Source of the DNA: Bilifractor sp002394235
Lineage (GTDB): Bacteria > Bacillota > Clostridia > Lachnospirales > Lachnospiraceae
Reading direction: 5' to 3'
Assembly (NCBI RefSeq): GCF_052118845.1
Contig: NZ_JBQKGJ010000007.1
Location: 79,496-143,495 of the forward strand
Length of the DNA: 64,000 nt
The translations under genes were made by a program, and so were the position numbers. The notes below the pieces were generated by a model. That model did no database searches and was not told the DNA's origin. It saw only the letters and a list, made by a program, of their open reading frames with translations. Within the stretch, counting starts at the first letter, position 1; each line of letters begins with the position of its first letter. Positions 44,831 through 53,038 of the stretch are shown here, in pieces.

Positions 44831-46267
44831 TTATACAGTGCCGTGTTTCTTGTCCGGGCGGAACTCTCTCTTCGTGAAGAGCATGTCGAACGCTCCGATC
44901 AGATACTTTCTCGTCTCGGAAGGATCAATCACAGTGTCCACATATCCCCGAGCCGCGGCGGATTTTACGCTGTTCTGAAGCTCATCGTACTTCGCGGCCT
45001 CTGCCTTGATGGTCTCACCGTCCTTGCCGTCATACATGATCTTTGCAGCTGCGAGAGAATCCATCATGCCGATTTTCGCGTCCTTCCAGGCATATACGAG
45101 ATCCGCGCCGATGGACTTGCTGTTCATGGTCAGATATGCGCTGCCGAAAGCCTCGCCGGTGATGACATTGATCTTCGGGGTCGTTGCGTTCGCAAATGCG
45201 AAGGTAAGCTTTGCTACCGCGTCAGCCATGTTGTTCTCGGAGCATTTCACCGCCTTGAAGCCGGTAACATTTGTGAAGGTAACAAGAGGAATGGAGAAGG
45301 CGTCGCAGAAATTCACGAACTCCGCCGCTTTCTTCGCGCCGCGGGCGCTGATCACCTTTCCGTATTCTTCTTCTTTGCTACCGTCTTCCGCGTATTTTGC
45401 GGACCGGTTCGCGACAACGCCGACGGTATAGCCGTTCAGCTTGATGAATGCCGTTGTCATATCCGGGCCAAAGGCAGGTTTGGATTCAAAAAATACACCG
45501 TCGTCACTGATGCGGGGAAGCATAAGCGCCGGATCCTCGATGCAGTTTGCGAGATCCGCGCTCACACGGTTCAGATCATCCGTCGTCTCTGCGTAGGACA
45601 TATCATCTTCATTATTAGAAGGAAGCATATTCACCAGAGCGCGCATCTGTGCGATGATCTCCGCCTCTGTGCCGGTTCCGTCAACATTTCCGGTCTCGGA
45701 AGCCTGATAGTCTGCTGCGGAGGTATCACAGGAAGATTCGTTGTTGCCAGCAAGAGCGTTCGGAGAATTCACAAACAGCTTTGCTTTTCCGGACTCCATG
45801 AATGTGAAGTCACCCATTGACGGAACTATAGCCATACCGCCGCCGCAGGTACCAAAGATACCGGTGATCTGCGGAACCACACCGGAGGCGTCCGCCTGTG
45901 CCATGTAAATCTGACCGAAAGCGTTCAGACCATCGGTTGCCTCTTCCAGCCGAAGACCTGCGCAGTCGATCAGTCCGATTACCGGAGCGCCTGTCTTGAC
46001 GGCAAGCTCATAGATCCTTACGATTTTCTTTGCGTGCATCTCACCGACAGTTCCCTTCAATACGGAAGCGTCCTGACTGTAGACGTATACAGGGTTATTG
46101 TCGATCAGACCGTAGCCCGTGATTACGCCGTCTGAAGGAGCTTTCTTCTCAGACATGCTGAAATCGGTACTTCTGGCGGTGACGCCGGCTCCGATCTCAA
46201 CAAAGCTGCTCGGGTCAAGGAGGGAATTAATTCTCGTTCTTGCCGCGCTTTGCGTACTGTTGCTCAT
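44831..46267 (-). CDS. mmdA: Acyl-CoA carboxyltransferase, MmdA-like
   Basis: This 478-residue crotonase-fold carboxyltransferase belongs to the MmdA/AccD-type family, the alpha subunit of methylmalonyl-CoA decarboxylase in relatives. Visible motifs include SVLKGTVGEMHAKKI-type sequence, GLIDCAGLRLEE, GIFGTCGGGMAIVP and GEAFGSAYLTMNSKSIGADL. It is shorter than the usual ~510 residues and its N-terminal third is abbreviated, so substrate (methylmalonyl-CoA, glutaconyl-CoA or another) is not certain. The ATG at 46267 has GGAGGT seven bases upstream. It is first in the cluster mmdA-oadG-carrier-oadB-oadA. Confidence 0.82.
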   Translation of the reverse strand: MSNSTQSAARTRINSLLDPSSFVEIGAGVTARSTDFSMSEKKAPSDGVITGYGLIDNNPVYVYSQDASVLKGTVGEMHAKKIVRIYELAVKTGAPVIGLIDCAGLRLEEATDGLNAFGQIYMAQADASGVVPQITGIFGTCGGGMAIVPSMGDFTFMESGKAKLFVNSPNALAGNNESSCDTSAADYQASETGNVDGTGTEAEIIAQMRALVNMLPSNNEDDMSYAETTDDLNRVSADLANCIEDPALMLPRISDDGVFFESKPAFGPDMTTAFIKLNGYTVGVVANRSAKYAEDGSKEEEYGKVISARGAKKAAEFVNFCDAFSIPLVTFTNVTGFKAVKCSENNMADAVAKLTFAFANATTPKINVITGEAFGSAYLTMNSKSIGADLVYAWKDAKIGMMDSLAAAKIMYDGKDGETIKAEAAKYDELQNSVKSAAARGYVDTVIDPSETRKYLIGAFDMLFTKREFRPDKKHGTV

Positions 46268-46409
46268 ATCTTTACCTCCATAAATGATTAAAAAAACCAA
46301 ATTTTTTCACAAATACTACTATAGCTTGTTTTTATTGTTATTTCAACAAAAATGGCCGGGATATATTCTGTTCACGGCATAGAAAAAGGCCCTGAAATCG
46401 TTTCACTTT

Positions 46410-46427
46410 TTGTTAGCTTTTTCACAA
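46410..46427. promoter_or_regulatory. Candidate Rex operator
   Basis: TTGTTAGCTTTTTCACAA fits the Rex consensus TTGT-A-N6-T-ACAA: the arms TTGTTA and TCACAA are inverted with one mismatch. It lies 27 bases downstream of a TATAAT -10 on the minus strand, a position where a bound repressor could block transcription of mmdA and the genes after it. Confidence 0.5.
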
Positions 46428-46453
46428 AAAAATCATTGACTTTTCATAAAAAT

Positions 46454-46459
46454 ATTATA
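46454..46459 (-). promoter_or_regulatory. Candidate -10 box for the decarboxylase cluster
   Basis: A perfect TATAAT on the minus strand, 187 bases upstream of the mmdA ATG, within GCGTATAATATT. The expected -35 position has only AAAACT, so this is a partial call. Confidence 0.4.
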
Positions 46460-46793
46460 CGCATATCATACCGAGCAGTTTTTGAACGTTTATAAATTGA
46501 GAACATATAAATAAACGAGACCTGGTGCATAATAAACGCATCTTAAAAGCTATTGTGTACAAAGGCGTTTTACTAAAGAGAAATATTCTGAGCGTTCATA
46601 AATGTCACTGAATATATGGACATATTCAAATACAACAGTAAGTGTGTCTTAAGATATCGTTTAAAATGAAAGTACATTAAATGGACATATTTGGATAATA
46701 GAAAAGAATCATAACAGAACTGGAAAGGAATCAAAACAGAGCAAAGAAAAGAGGCGAAGAAAGGAGAAAAAAATGAGAAAAAATAAGAAAAAT

Positions 46794-46838
46794 GAGAGCA
46801 GAAAATCAGTCCGACCGTGTGACTGATCTTCTGCTCTC
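46794..46838 (-). terminator. Strong terminator of the SLH protease gene
   Basis: GAGAGCAGAAAATCAGTC pairs with GACTGATCTTCTGCTCTC (17 of 18) around a 9-base loop. On the minus strand it is followed by ATTTTTCTTATTTTTTCTC. It lies 25 bases past the stop. Confidence 0.9.
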
Positions 46839-46863
46839 AGCAGATGATCGCTATATTTTATCT

Positions 46864-48987
46864 TTATCGTTCAGCAGCGTTGTACAGGAAGGTGATGCAC
46901 TGTCCGCGTGTACAGGTGTTTTCCGGGCTGAAGGTTGAAGGGGAGGTACCGTTTGTGACCTTCTCAGCCGCTGCCCAGTTCACAGCATCGTAATAATAAC
47001 TGCCCTTCTGTACGTCTGAGAATATAGATTCGTCAGGCAATGCAGAATCTGTATTCCCGAGTATCTTGTAAAGAAAAGTAACGATCTGCCCTCTTGTGCA
47101 TGGACTATCCGGACTGAAAGTGGTGGCGGAGGTTCCATTCGTAACACCGTGCGCCAGCGCCCATTTTACCGCATTATAATAATAGTCTCCCGCGCTTACA
47201 TCTGTGATAGCGCTGATTTCGGACGATTGAGGGATTTCACCGTTCCCATATTTCTTGTAGAGAAAGGTGATCACCTGCGCCCGGGTACATTTCTGGTCCG
47301 GTGAAAACCGCGTCGCTGAGGTACCGGTAGTAATCCCCGCTTCCTTTGCCCAGTACACAGGATAATAATAAAATTTTGAAGGACTGGAAACATCTGAAAA
47401 CATAGAGGCGGAGCTGTTATCCGTGAATGCCTTGATCCGGATGTTGTTCAAGGATGTGGTGTACTGGTCTTTCCAGACACCGTTTTCAAGAATGAAGCTC
47501 TCTCCCGGAGCGGATGTAGCAGTCAGCCGAATGACACGGTTTCCGTTTGCGTCAGTCACATATTTGGATTCCTCAGCCAGAAATCCGCAGTTACTTCCCT
47601 TCCCCGTCAGCGTGACGACGACGGAAAAAGTTCCTCCTTTTCCCAGAAGAACCGGACTGGAGAGCGGAACCTGAATCAGACCGGAACAGTCTGTATAACC
47701 TTCTGCCGTTGCTTCCTTAACCGGAATCCCACTGAGCGGATCCGAAGGATTCTTGAGCTGCCGGTAAACTTCTACCCTGTAGGAAGTATTTGTCGTACTG
47801 ATCCCGATGGTAACCGCCTTCAGAATCTCCTGGCTGTTTCCAGCCTTCACGGTGAATACATTCGCTGCAGTTAAACCTCCCTCGGAACTTCTGGCGTTCA
47901 GGGAAGCACTCCCGAGACATCCGTCATACTGATAGTTATTGTCGAAGTCGTCTGCTGATGAAAAATCGGCGGAGTAGGCGGCGGCACTGATGGTCGGGTC
48001 TGAATAGGACAGCCAGAAGTATGCGGTCTTGTTGATATCAGAAGTTCCTCCCCAGCTGTTGCGCACCAGCCATGCACCGTTTGAGGACGGCTGACTTCCA
48101 CTCTGAAATGCCGATGATGGAAAATTGTCATCCCATCCGACGATCAGAACCGAATGATTTGCTGCCGGGGCAGATCCAGGTGAAGCGGGATAATAATAGG
48201 CGCACTTGTCCGAATAATGATTGTTTATTGCGGCGCTGTCGTCATAATATGAAATCATGACACCGCCTTTTGCCTTCACATAGGATTTGACCGTCTGCCT
48301 GTTCTCGGAAATATTGATACGGTAGATGTTCCTGACATGTGAGAGATCATTCCTTGCCGACGAAGCACTCACACCGCGAAAAGATGCTGCATTTCCATAG
48401 GGCGCAAGGGCTTCATCTGAGGCACCGTACCACTGCGAAAGAGTCAGAAGGGCAAGCCAAGGGTTCCCTCCGAGTGTCAGATAATTACCGCCTCCGACAA
48501 TTTCGGAGGAATCTCCCTTCATTCCGCCGAGCGGGTCAGCCTGCGTATGATAAGTATTCCATGCAAGGGCAAGCTCACTGTAATCCACAGAAGAAGTTGC
48601 CAGATTCTTCATACACATGTTGATTTCCGCAAGTCCCAGCGTCGAAAAAGCCCAGCATGTCTGGTACGCTTTTTGATTTCCAACCGCAGGGTATGAATGA
48701 AGCGTTTCCGTGATGTTATCGGGATACGAGGTCTCATTCGCAGCGCCAAACAAGAGGGAACGGCTATTGCTTTCCGGATAGTTTTCTATAGCCGCAGGAA
48801 CTTCTTCCCGGATATCCAGAAAGCCATTCGAAATATGTGATAAAACAGCAGAATCCTCCGCGTAAACAGCGATCGGGCACGCAAGCCTGATCGCTCCAGT
48901 CAGGATCAAAGTCCGCAGAAAAATCTTTCTGCGGCAGGATCTCCGGCGAAGAATTCTGCCTTTTCGATTAATAATCTTCCTTTTCAT
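46864..48987 (-). CDS. Secreted papain-like (C1) cysteine protease with three SLH repeats
   Basis: This 707-residue exported protein has an unusually basic n-region before the hydrophobic signal core, ending near PIAVYA (~43). The peptidase domain (~90-325) shows the oxyanion Gln and nucleophile Cys in GNQKAYQTCWAFS (~110), the His in ANHSVLIVGWDDN (~279) and the Asn in WLVRNSWGG (~309). A beta-rich domain (~330-520) follows. Three S-layer homology repeats close the protein, each with FSDV- or TDV-, a YY-AV-WA block and FSP-CTR-Q-ITFLY. SLH repeats bind pyruvylated wall polymer, so it is probably non-covalently surface-attached. It starts 27 bases after the stop of the small gene at 49015; AGGAG is about 15 bases from the ATG. 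Confidence 0.93.
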   Translation of the reverse strand: MKRKIINRKGRILRRRSCRRKIFLRTLILTGAIRLACPIAVYAEDSAVLSHISNGFLDIREEVPAAIENYPESNSRSLLFGAANETSYPDNITETLHSYPAVGNQKAYQTCWAFSTLGLAEINMCMKNLATSSVDYSELALAWNTYHTQADPLGGMKGDSSEIVGGGNYLTLGGNPWLALLTLSQWYGASDEALAPYGNAASFRGVSASSARNDLSHVRNIYRINISENRQTVKSYVKAKGGVMISYYDDSAAINNHYSDKCAYYYPASPGSAPAANHSVLIVGWDDNFPSSAFQSGSQPSSNGAWLVRNSWGGTSDINKTAYFWLSYSDPTISAAAYSADFSSADDFDNNYQYDGCLGSASLNARSSEGGLTAANVFTVKAGNSQEILKAVTIGISTTNTSYRVEVYRQLKNPSDPLSGIPVKEATAEGYTDCSGLIQVPLSSPVLLGKGGTFSVVVTLTGKGSNCGFLAEESKYVTDANGNRVIRLTATSAPGESFILENGVWKDQYTTSLNNIRIKAFTDNSSASMFSDVSSPSKFYYYPVYWAKEAGITTGTSATRFSPDQKCTRAQVITFLYKKYGNGEIPQSSEISAITDVSAGDYYYNAVKWALAHGVTNGTSATTFSPDSPCTRGQIVTFLYKILGNTDSALPDESIFSDVQKGSYYYDAVNWAAAEKVTNGTSPSTFSPENTCTRGQCITFLYNAAER

Positions 48988-49014
48988 GTGACGGAAAAAT
49001 ACTCCTTGAATCGT

Positions 49015-49284
49015 TCAGCCCTTCAGTCCACGTGTCTGACGATCCATATCTTCCACCACAATATCAAAAATCTCACCGAGAGATCTTCCGTATTTCAGGA
49101 TATCCCAGGGCTCATTTGTGTGGAAATGGATCTTGATAAGATCCTCATCGCCCGCGGCAATCAGGCTGTCACCTTTGAAATGCTCTGTGATATATTCAGA
49201 GATCTCATCCTCATCCAGATCCTCACCTTCAATCAGGAGCTGGGTGTCATAGCGGAATTCAAGTGTCTGTTTTGGAAGTTTCAT
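49015..49284 (-). CDS. Small protein resembling the middle domain of FakA/YloV
   Basis: This is an 89-residue protein. The pattern LEFRYDTQLLIEGEDLDEDE, then GDSLIAAGDEDLIKIHFHTN, EPWDILKYGRSLGEIFD and the ending EDMDRQTRGLKG matches the middle domain of the fatty-acid-kinase subunit FakA (YloV), often annotated as kinase to dihydroxyacetone kinase. The DhaL-type nucleotide-binding domain and the rest of FakA are absent, so it cannot be a kinase by itself. AGGAGAC precedes the ATG. It is followed after 27 bases by the SLH protease gene and may share its transcript. Confidence 0.78.
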   Translation of the reverse strand: MKLPKQTLEFRYDTQLLIEGEDLDEDEISEYITEHFKGDSLIAAGDEDLIKIHFHTNEPWDILKYGRSLGEIFDIVVEDMDRQTRGLKG

Positions 49285-49308
49285 ATATTGTCTCCTTACA
49301 TATTTTTT

Positions 49309-49362
49309 GTCTCTTACACACGCTTCGCGCGTGACGATCCTGTCTGCGTTTTCGAAGAGCTT
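49309..49362. repeat. 54-bp direct repeat, left copy
   Basis: GTCTCTTACACACGCTTCGC through GTTTTCGAAGAGCTT is identical at 49309-49362 and 49569-49622, 260 bases apart. The internal dyad ACGCTTCGCGCGT is present in both. Confidence 0.9.
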
Positions 49363-49424
49363 TTTGTATCACGAACTGTATAAGTCCCCGCGTCACTTCG
49401 CTGCTTAGCAGCTTCCGTGCCGCT

Positions 49425-49549
49425 AACAGGTATGAGCATTCTCGCGCTGCTTCACATCGCTCCATGCTCTGTGTGAGCGGATGTGGCTCACTGCCCGCGC
49501 ATATTCGCGTTTCCGCCGTGTTTCACACGGCTTCACGCTCATACCTGTT
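49425..49549. repeat. Inverted-repeat element, long form
   Basis: Perfect 13-bp arms AACAGGTATGAGC (49425-49437) and GCTCATACCTGTT (49537-49549) enclose 99 bases that contain smaller dyads (e.g. CCGTGTTTCACACGG). The same arms recur at 55377-55431 with a shorter interior. Confidence 0.85.
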
Positions 49550-49568
49550 GCCTTCGAAATCGCATACA

Positions 49569-49622
49569 GTCTCTTACACACGCTTCGCGCGTGACGATCC
49601 TGTCTGCGTTTTCGAAGAGCTT
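49569..49622. repeat. 54-bp direct repeat, right copy
   Basis: Identical to 49309-49362. It ends 60 bases before the potD stop codon and could fold as a small hairpin in the potD 3' region. Confidence 0.9.
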
Positions 49623-49682
49623 ATACAGTATTATACCATACTTCTTTGTGGGGGTGTAGGACTGAAAAAGGCGGACGGGGTA

Positions 49683-51359
49683 TCATTTGTCCATTTTTCT
49701 CTTTCGGATCCGGAGGGCGCTGAGCCAAGTAATTCCCGCTACTGCGGCGATGGTAAGTATCCATCCCCATACCGGCATCTTGCGGATATTGAAGCATCGG
49801 ACATTGACCCACATCTGGTTGATTACACTGTTTTTCTGAGGATTAAAGTAGATCATGATTGAGGACCGGCTGATGGCATCGCTGCTCGGGTACTGTGCGG
49901 AGAGCTGCCGTTTCGTCTGCTCTTCCGGAACCTTCAGGACATAATCTCCCGTTCCGTCCGGAGAGAAGAAATAATTGACATCATAATCCACGGTGTCCTT
50001 TTCATCCGGTTCCGCTCCGTAATTCCATTTCAGATACTCAAAGATCCTCGGATCCGTACCTCCGGAGATGACTGAAGTATATCCGATATAATACATATTC
50101 CGGATGACATTGTCCGGCCGTGAGAGAAAGTTGATAAATGCTTCGGCAGCCTGCTGCTTCTGCGTATCTTTTCCGATCCCCCTCTTGAGCATCACCCAGC
50201 CGTCGAAGTAGATGTTGGTAGCCTCCCTGGGCACTGCAAAATTGAGGGTGTAATTATCTTCGTCTGCCTGATCCATCGTATAGACCGCGTCTCCGGACCA
50301 CTGGTAATTCGCAAGCACCTTCCCGGTAATCATATCTGCCTTTCCGGCATCGGTCTCGAAGGAGTAAACATTATCCTTCACATTCTGAAGATAATCCTGA
50401 ACTTCGGCGATCATCTCCGGAGATGTGTCATTCATGACATCCTCCAGGTTCTGATGATAGTCCGGGTCATTCACAAAAGCTGCAGAAGTAAGCTCTTTAG
50501 ATTTCAGGGCACCGATCGCCATAAAGTAAGAGTCTCTTACATTGTCCTTGATCGTCAGCTTTCGTCTGAACTTCGGATTATCGAAAAGCGTCCACGTGGA
50601 AGCCTCATCCTCAGTTATGTATTTCGGATTATAGACAATACCGGTAATGCCCCACATGTATCCCGCCGCATATTTTCCCCAGGTCTCTCCGTTGATTTCC
50701 TTTGACTGAAAAATATTGTTGATATAGGGGGATACGCCGCGCGAATAGTAATTATTTGTATCACTGGTATCATAAAAATGATCGGAAAGCGGAAGAAGCT
50801 GGTCTTCGGACATCAGCTTCATGATCATGTATTCAGAGGGACAGATCAGATCGTACACATCTCCGAGCGTGAGCATGTTGTACAGATCCTCATTTGTACC
50901 GAAGGTTGAATACTCAACCCGGACTTTTTTGCCGTAGGTCTGATAGTACCAGGTTTCAAAATCATCAATCAGAGAGTTCTTCCCGAAGATATCTCCGCTG
51001 TCCAGATCAATTGTTTCATCCTCACTCCAGTCACCGGTGTCAATATATTCTTCCCAGTTGCAGACACGAAGCGTGATGACATCGTCCTTATCTTTTGCGT
51101 CCGTTCCGGAGGATGATCCGCTTACGGTCTTTGCGCCTGTTCCTGAGGAGGCGCTGTTGGCGATTTCTGATTTTTTTCCGAAAGCGGCGCTGCTTGCGGC
51201 TTCTGCATCCGTTCCGGAAGAAGGGCCGTTTACTGCGACGGTATTTTTCTCCGCAGCCTTATCTTTAGCAGCGGCTGTCTGGATCGCGTAGACAGGCGTT
51301 GGTATGTACATCGTACCTGCCAGAAGACCGGCGAGAAGAAATGCAGTTATTTTTTTCAT
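49683..51359 (-). CDS. potD: Spermidine/putrescine-binding protein PotD, membrane-anchored
   Basis: This 558-residue protein starts with the signal peptide MKKITAFLLAGLLAGTMY. A Ser/Ala/Gly-rich low-complexity stretch (~30-85) precedes the periplasmic-binding fold (~88-500; LRVCNWEEYIDTGDWSEDE, then DLICPSEYMIMKLM). A C-terminal membrane helix and basic tail follow (PVWGWILTIAAVAGITWL, then RIRKRK). Typical PotD is ~350 residues and lacks that C-terminal helix, so this protein is probably tethered at the C-terminus. The ATG at 51359 overlaps the potC stop, and GAGGAGG lies upstream inside potC. It is last in the potABCD operon. Confidence 0.92.
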   Translation of the reverse strand: MKKITAFLLAGLLAGTMYIPTPVYAIQTAAAKDKAAEKNTVAVNGPSSGTDAEAASSAAFGKKSEIANSASSGTGAKTVSGSSSGTDAKDKDDVITLRVCNWEEYIDTGDWSEDETIDLDSGDIFGKNSLIDDFETWYYQTYGKKVRVEYSTFGTNEDLYNMLTLGDVYDLICPSEYMIMKLMSEDQLLPLSDHFYDTSDTNNYYSRGVSPYINNIFQSKEINGETWGKYAAGYMWGITGIVYNPKYITEDEASTWTLFDNPKFRRKLTIKDNVRDSYFMAIGALKSKELTSAAFVNDPDYHQNLEDVMNDTSPEMIAEVQDYLQNVKDNVYSFETDAGKADMITGKVLANYQWSGDAVYTMDQADEDNYTLNFAVPREATNIYFDGWVMLKRGIGKDTQKQQAAEAFINFLSRPDNVIRNMYYIGYTSVISGGTDPRIFEYLKWNYGAEPDEKDTVDYDVNYFFSPDGTGDYVLKVPEEQTKRQLSAQYPSSDAISRSSIMIYFNPQKNSVINQMWVNVRCFNIRKMPVWGWILTIAAVAGITWLSALRIRKRKMDK

Positions 51360-52156
51360 GCTCTTTGCGCCTCCTCTTTTTTCGCGGTACGGATATTCAC
51401 AATGGCAACAAAGAGAATCACGACGGCAAAAATAATCGTCGAGAGTGCCCACAGAGCCGTCTTGATCGTCGTCTGTGAGCCCTTTGTGGCATTGACAACA
51501 TAGGTGCTGATGGTATTGAAGGTAGCCGGCTTGGTGTATGTCGTGATGAAATAGTCATCCAGTGACAGCGTGATTGCAAGACCGAATCCGGATATGATGC
51601 CCGGAACGATCTGCGGGATGACCACCTGGGTCAGGGCGCCGAATGGAGTGGCTCCGAGATCCAGCGCTGCCTCATACAGCGCGGAGTCCATCTGCCGGAT
51701 CTTCGGCATGACAGACAGGTAGACAAAGGGCGCGCAGAGGGTGACATGCCCGATCACAAGCGGAACAAAGGTGTCCTTGGAGACGCCGAGTACCACAACG
51801 AGCAGAATACAGATGGAGAAACCCGTCACCACATCGGCGTTGATGACCGGGATCTGGTTGATTGTAGAAATCGCGGCATTCACTTTTCTTTTTGAATAGA
51901 AGGATCCGATCGCTCCGATCGTTCCGAGAAAAGTGGCAATCACAGCGGAGCCGACTGCCAGAAGCAGCGTTCCGCCGATCATCTGCAGGAGCTCGGGTGT
52001 TGTGAACAGCGTTACATAGTTGTGCATGGAGAAACCACGGATGGAGCCGATATTTGTGGCATCTGTGAAGCTGTACACCGCGAGAATGAGGATCGGCAGA
52101 TACAGAACCAGAAGCATGATGCACAGGAAAACAGACGTTCCGATCTTTTTTTTCAC
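51356..52156 (-). CDS. potC: Spermidine/putrescine ABC permease PotC
   Basis: This 266-residue inner-membrane permease has six hydrophobic segments. The EAA loop (SALYEAALDLGATPFGALTQV) contacts the ATPase. With PotB it forms the translocation path for polyamines captured by PotD. It overlaps the potB stop by four bases and the potD start by four bases, so translation of B, C and D is coupled. Length is normal for PotC, and no residue oddities were noticed. Confidence 0.95.
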   Translation of the reverse strand: MKKKIGTSVFLCIMLLVLYLPILILAVYSFTDATNIGSIRGFSMHNYVTLFTTPELLQMIGGTLLLAVGSAVIATFLGTIGAIGSFYSKRKVNAAISTINQIPVINADVVTGFSICILLVVVLGVSKDTFVPLVIGHVTLCAPFVYLSVMPKIRQMDSALYEAALDLGATPFGALTQVVIPQIVPGIISGFGLAITLSLDDYFITTYTKPATFNTISTYVVNATKGSQTTIKTALWALSTIIFAVVILFVAIVNIRTAKKEEAQRA

Positions 52157-52938
52157 AACAATGCTCCTCCTCTCTGATTATCTTCCTCGCCGGACCCCGA
52201 AAGCAGGGTGAACAGGCAGATCAGACCGAGCAGAATCAGCGCGATCATTGATCCCGCGTGCCAGTTGTAAGCGGCAAAATAGCTGCCGATCAGACTTCCC
52301 ATGATGTAGGTACTGTTGTTCAGCATGTCCAGTACAACATAGTTGGTCATCGCCGGGAGAAAAACCATCGACACACCGCTGATGATTCCCGGAACAGAAA
52401 GCGGAAGCGTCACTGAGAGAAAAGTGCTGCGCTCATCCGCGCCGAGATCCATGGCAGCCTCCCGAAGCGCGCCGTCAAGCCTCGAAATCGTCGTATAGAT
52501 CGGCAGGATCATAAACGGAAGAAAATCGTAGGTCATACCGATCACGGAATTCAGGAAGGGATACATGGAAAGATTCCCCTCCAGGAATGTCAGTATTTCC
52601 TTCATGGCGGTGATCCTCAGAGAAAAATTAATCCACATCGGCATCACAAAGATCATGACGATCACTGCTTTGGATTTCAGTGAGCTCATAGCCAGGATAT
52701 ACGCGGTCGGATAAGCCAGAAGCAGGCAGACGATGGTTGTCACCGCCGCTATGGCAAAACTGTATATTAATGTTCCCAGGGCATTCGGATCCGTAAAAAA
52801 GCCCGCCAGATTGGCGAAGGTGAAGTGCCCCTGCCCGTTCGTAAAAGCATAGAAAAACAGCACGACAAGAGGCAGCACAACAAACAGGATCAGAAATACC
52901 GAGTATGGAATGCCAAGGGTTTTTCTGGAAAATTTCAT
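52153..52938 (-). CDS. potB: Spermidine/putrescine ABC permease PotB
   Basis: This 261-residue permease has about six membrane helices and the EAA motif LREAAMDLGADERSTFLSV. It begins MKFSRKTLGIPYSVFLILFV. It pairs with PotC in the polyamine importer. The start is 100 bases downstream of the potA stop, and potC overlaps its end. The C-terminus ends in a charged tail (SGSGEEDNQRGGALL), slightly longer than usual because of the overlap with potC. Confidence 0.95.
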   Translation of the reverse strand: MKFSRKTLGIPYSVFLILFVVLPLVVLFFYAFTNGQGHFTFANLAGFFTDPNALGTLIYSFAIAAVTTIVCLLLAYPTAYILAMSSLKSKAVIVMIFVMPMWINFSLRITAMKEILTFLEGNLSMYPFLNSVIGMTYDFLPFMILPIYTTISRLDGALREAAMDLGADERSTFLSVTLPLSVPGIISGVSMVFLPAMTNYVVLDMLNNSTYIMGSLIGSYFAAYNWHAGSMIALILLGLICLFTLLSGSGEEDNQRGGALL

Positions 52939-53038
52939 AATTATCTCCTGTCAGGAAAAATCAAATATAGATAAGTCCAGTCGCAATGTTCCCGGCCCAA
53001 CGGGGAGCTTGCTCACAAGTAGGCCAGAACATTATCCT

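Larger units (their letters stand above)
46268..46863. other. AT-rich intergenic region upstream of the decarboxylase cluster
   Basis: At ~596 bases this is the longest gene-free stretch. It holds the likely cluster promoter (-10 at 46454-46459), a candidate Rex operator (46410-46427), two TGGACATATT words at about 46617 and 46682, and the terminator of the SLH protease gene at its right end. Composition is much more AT-rich than the flanking genes. Confidence 0.6.
49285..49682. other. Repeat-filled intergenic region
   Basis: No credible gene. The stretch is built from two identical 54-bp direct repeats (49309-49362, 49569-49622) flanking an inverted-repeat element (49425-49549). The layout resembles a small non-coding insertion with duplicated flanks. 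Confidence 0.7.

Noticed and set aside
46773..46826. 17-residue plus-strand peptide ORF with a good AGGAG site (MRKNKKNESRKSVRPCD)
   Set aside because: It coincides with the T-tract complement and hairpin of the SLH protease terminator, so the purine-rich ribosome-like site is most simply part of that terminator.
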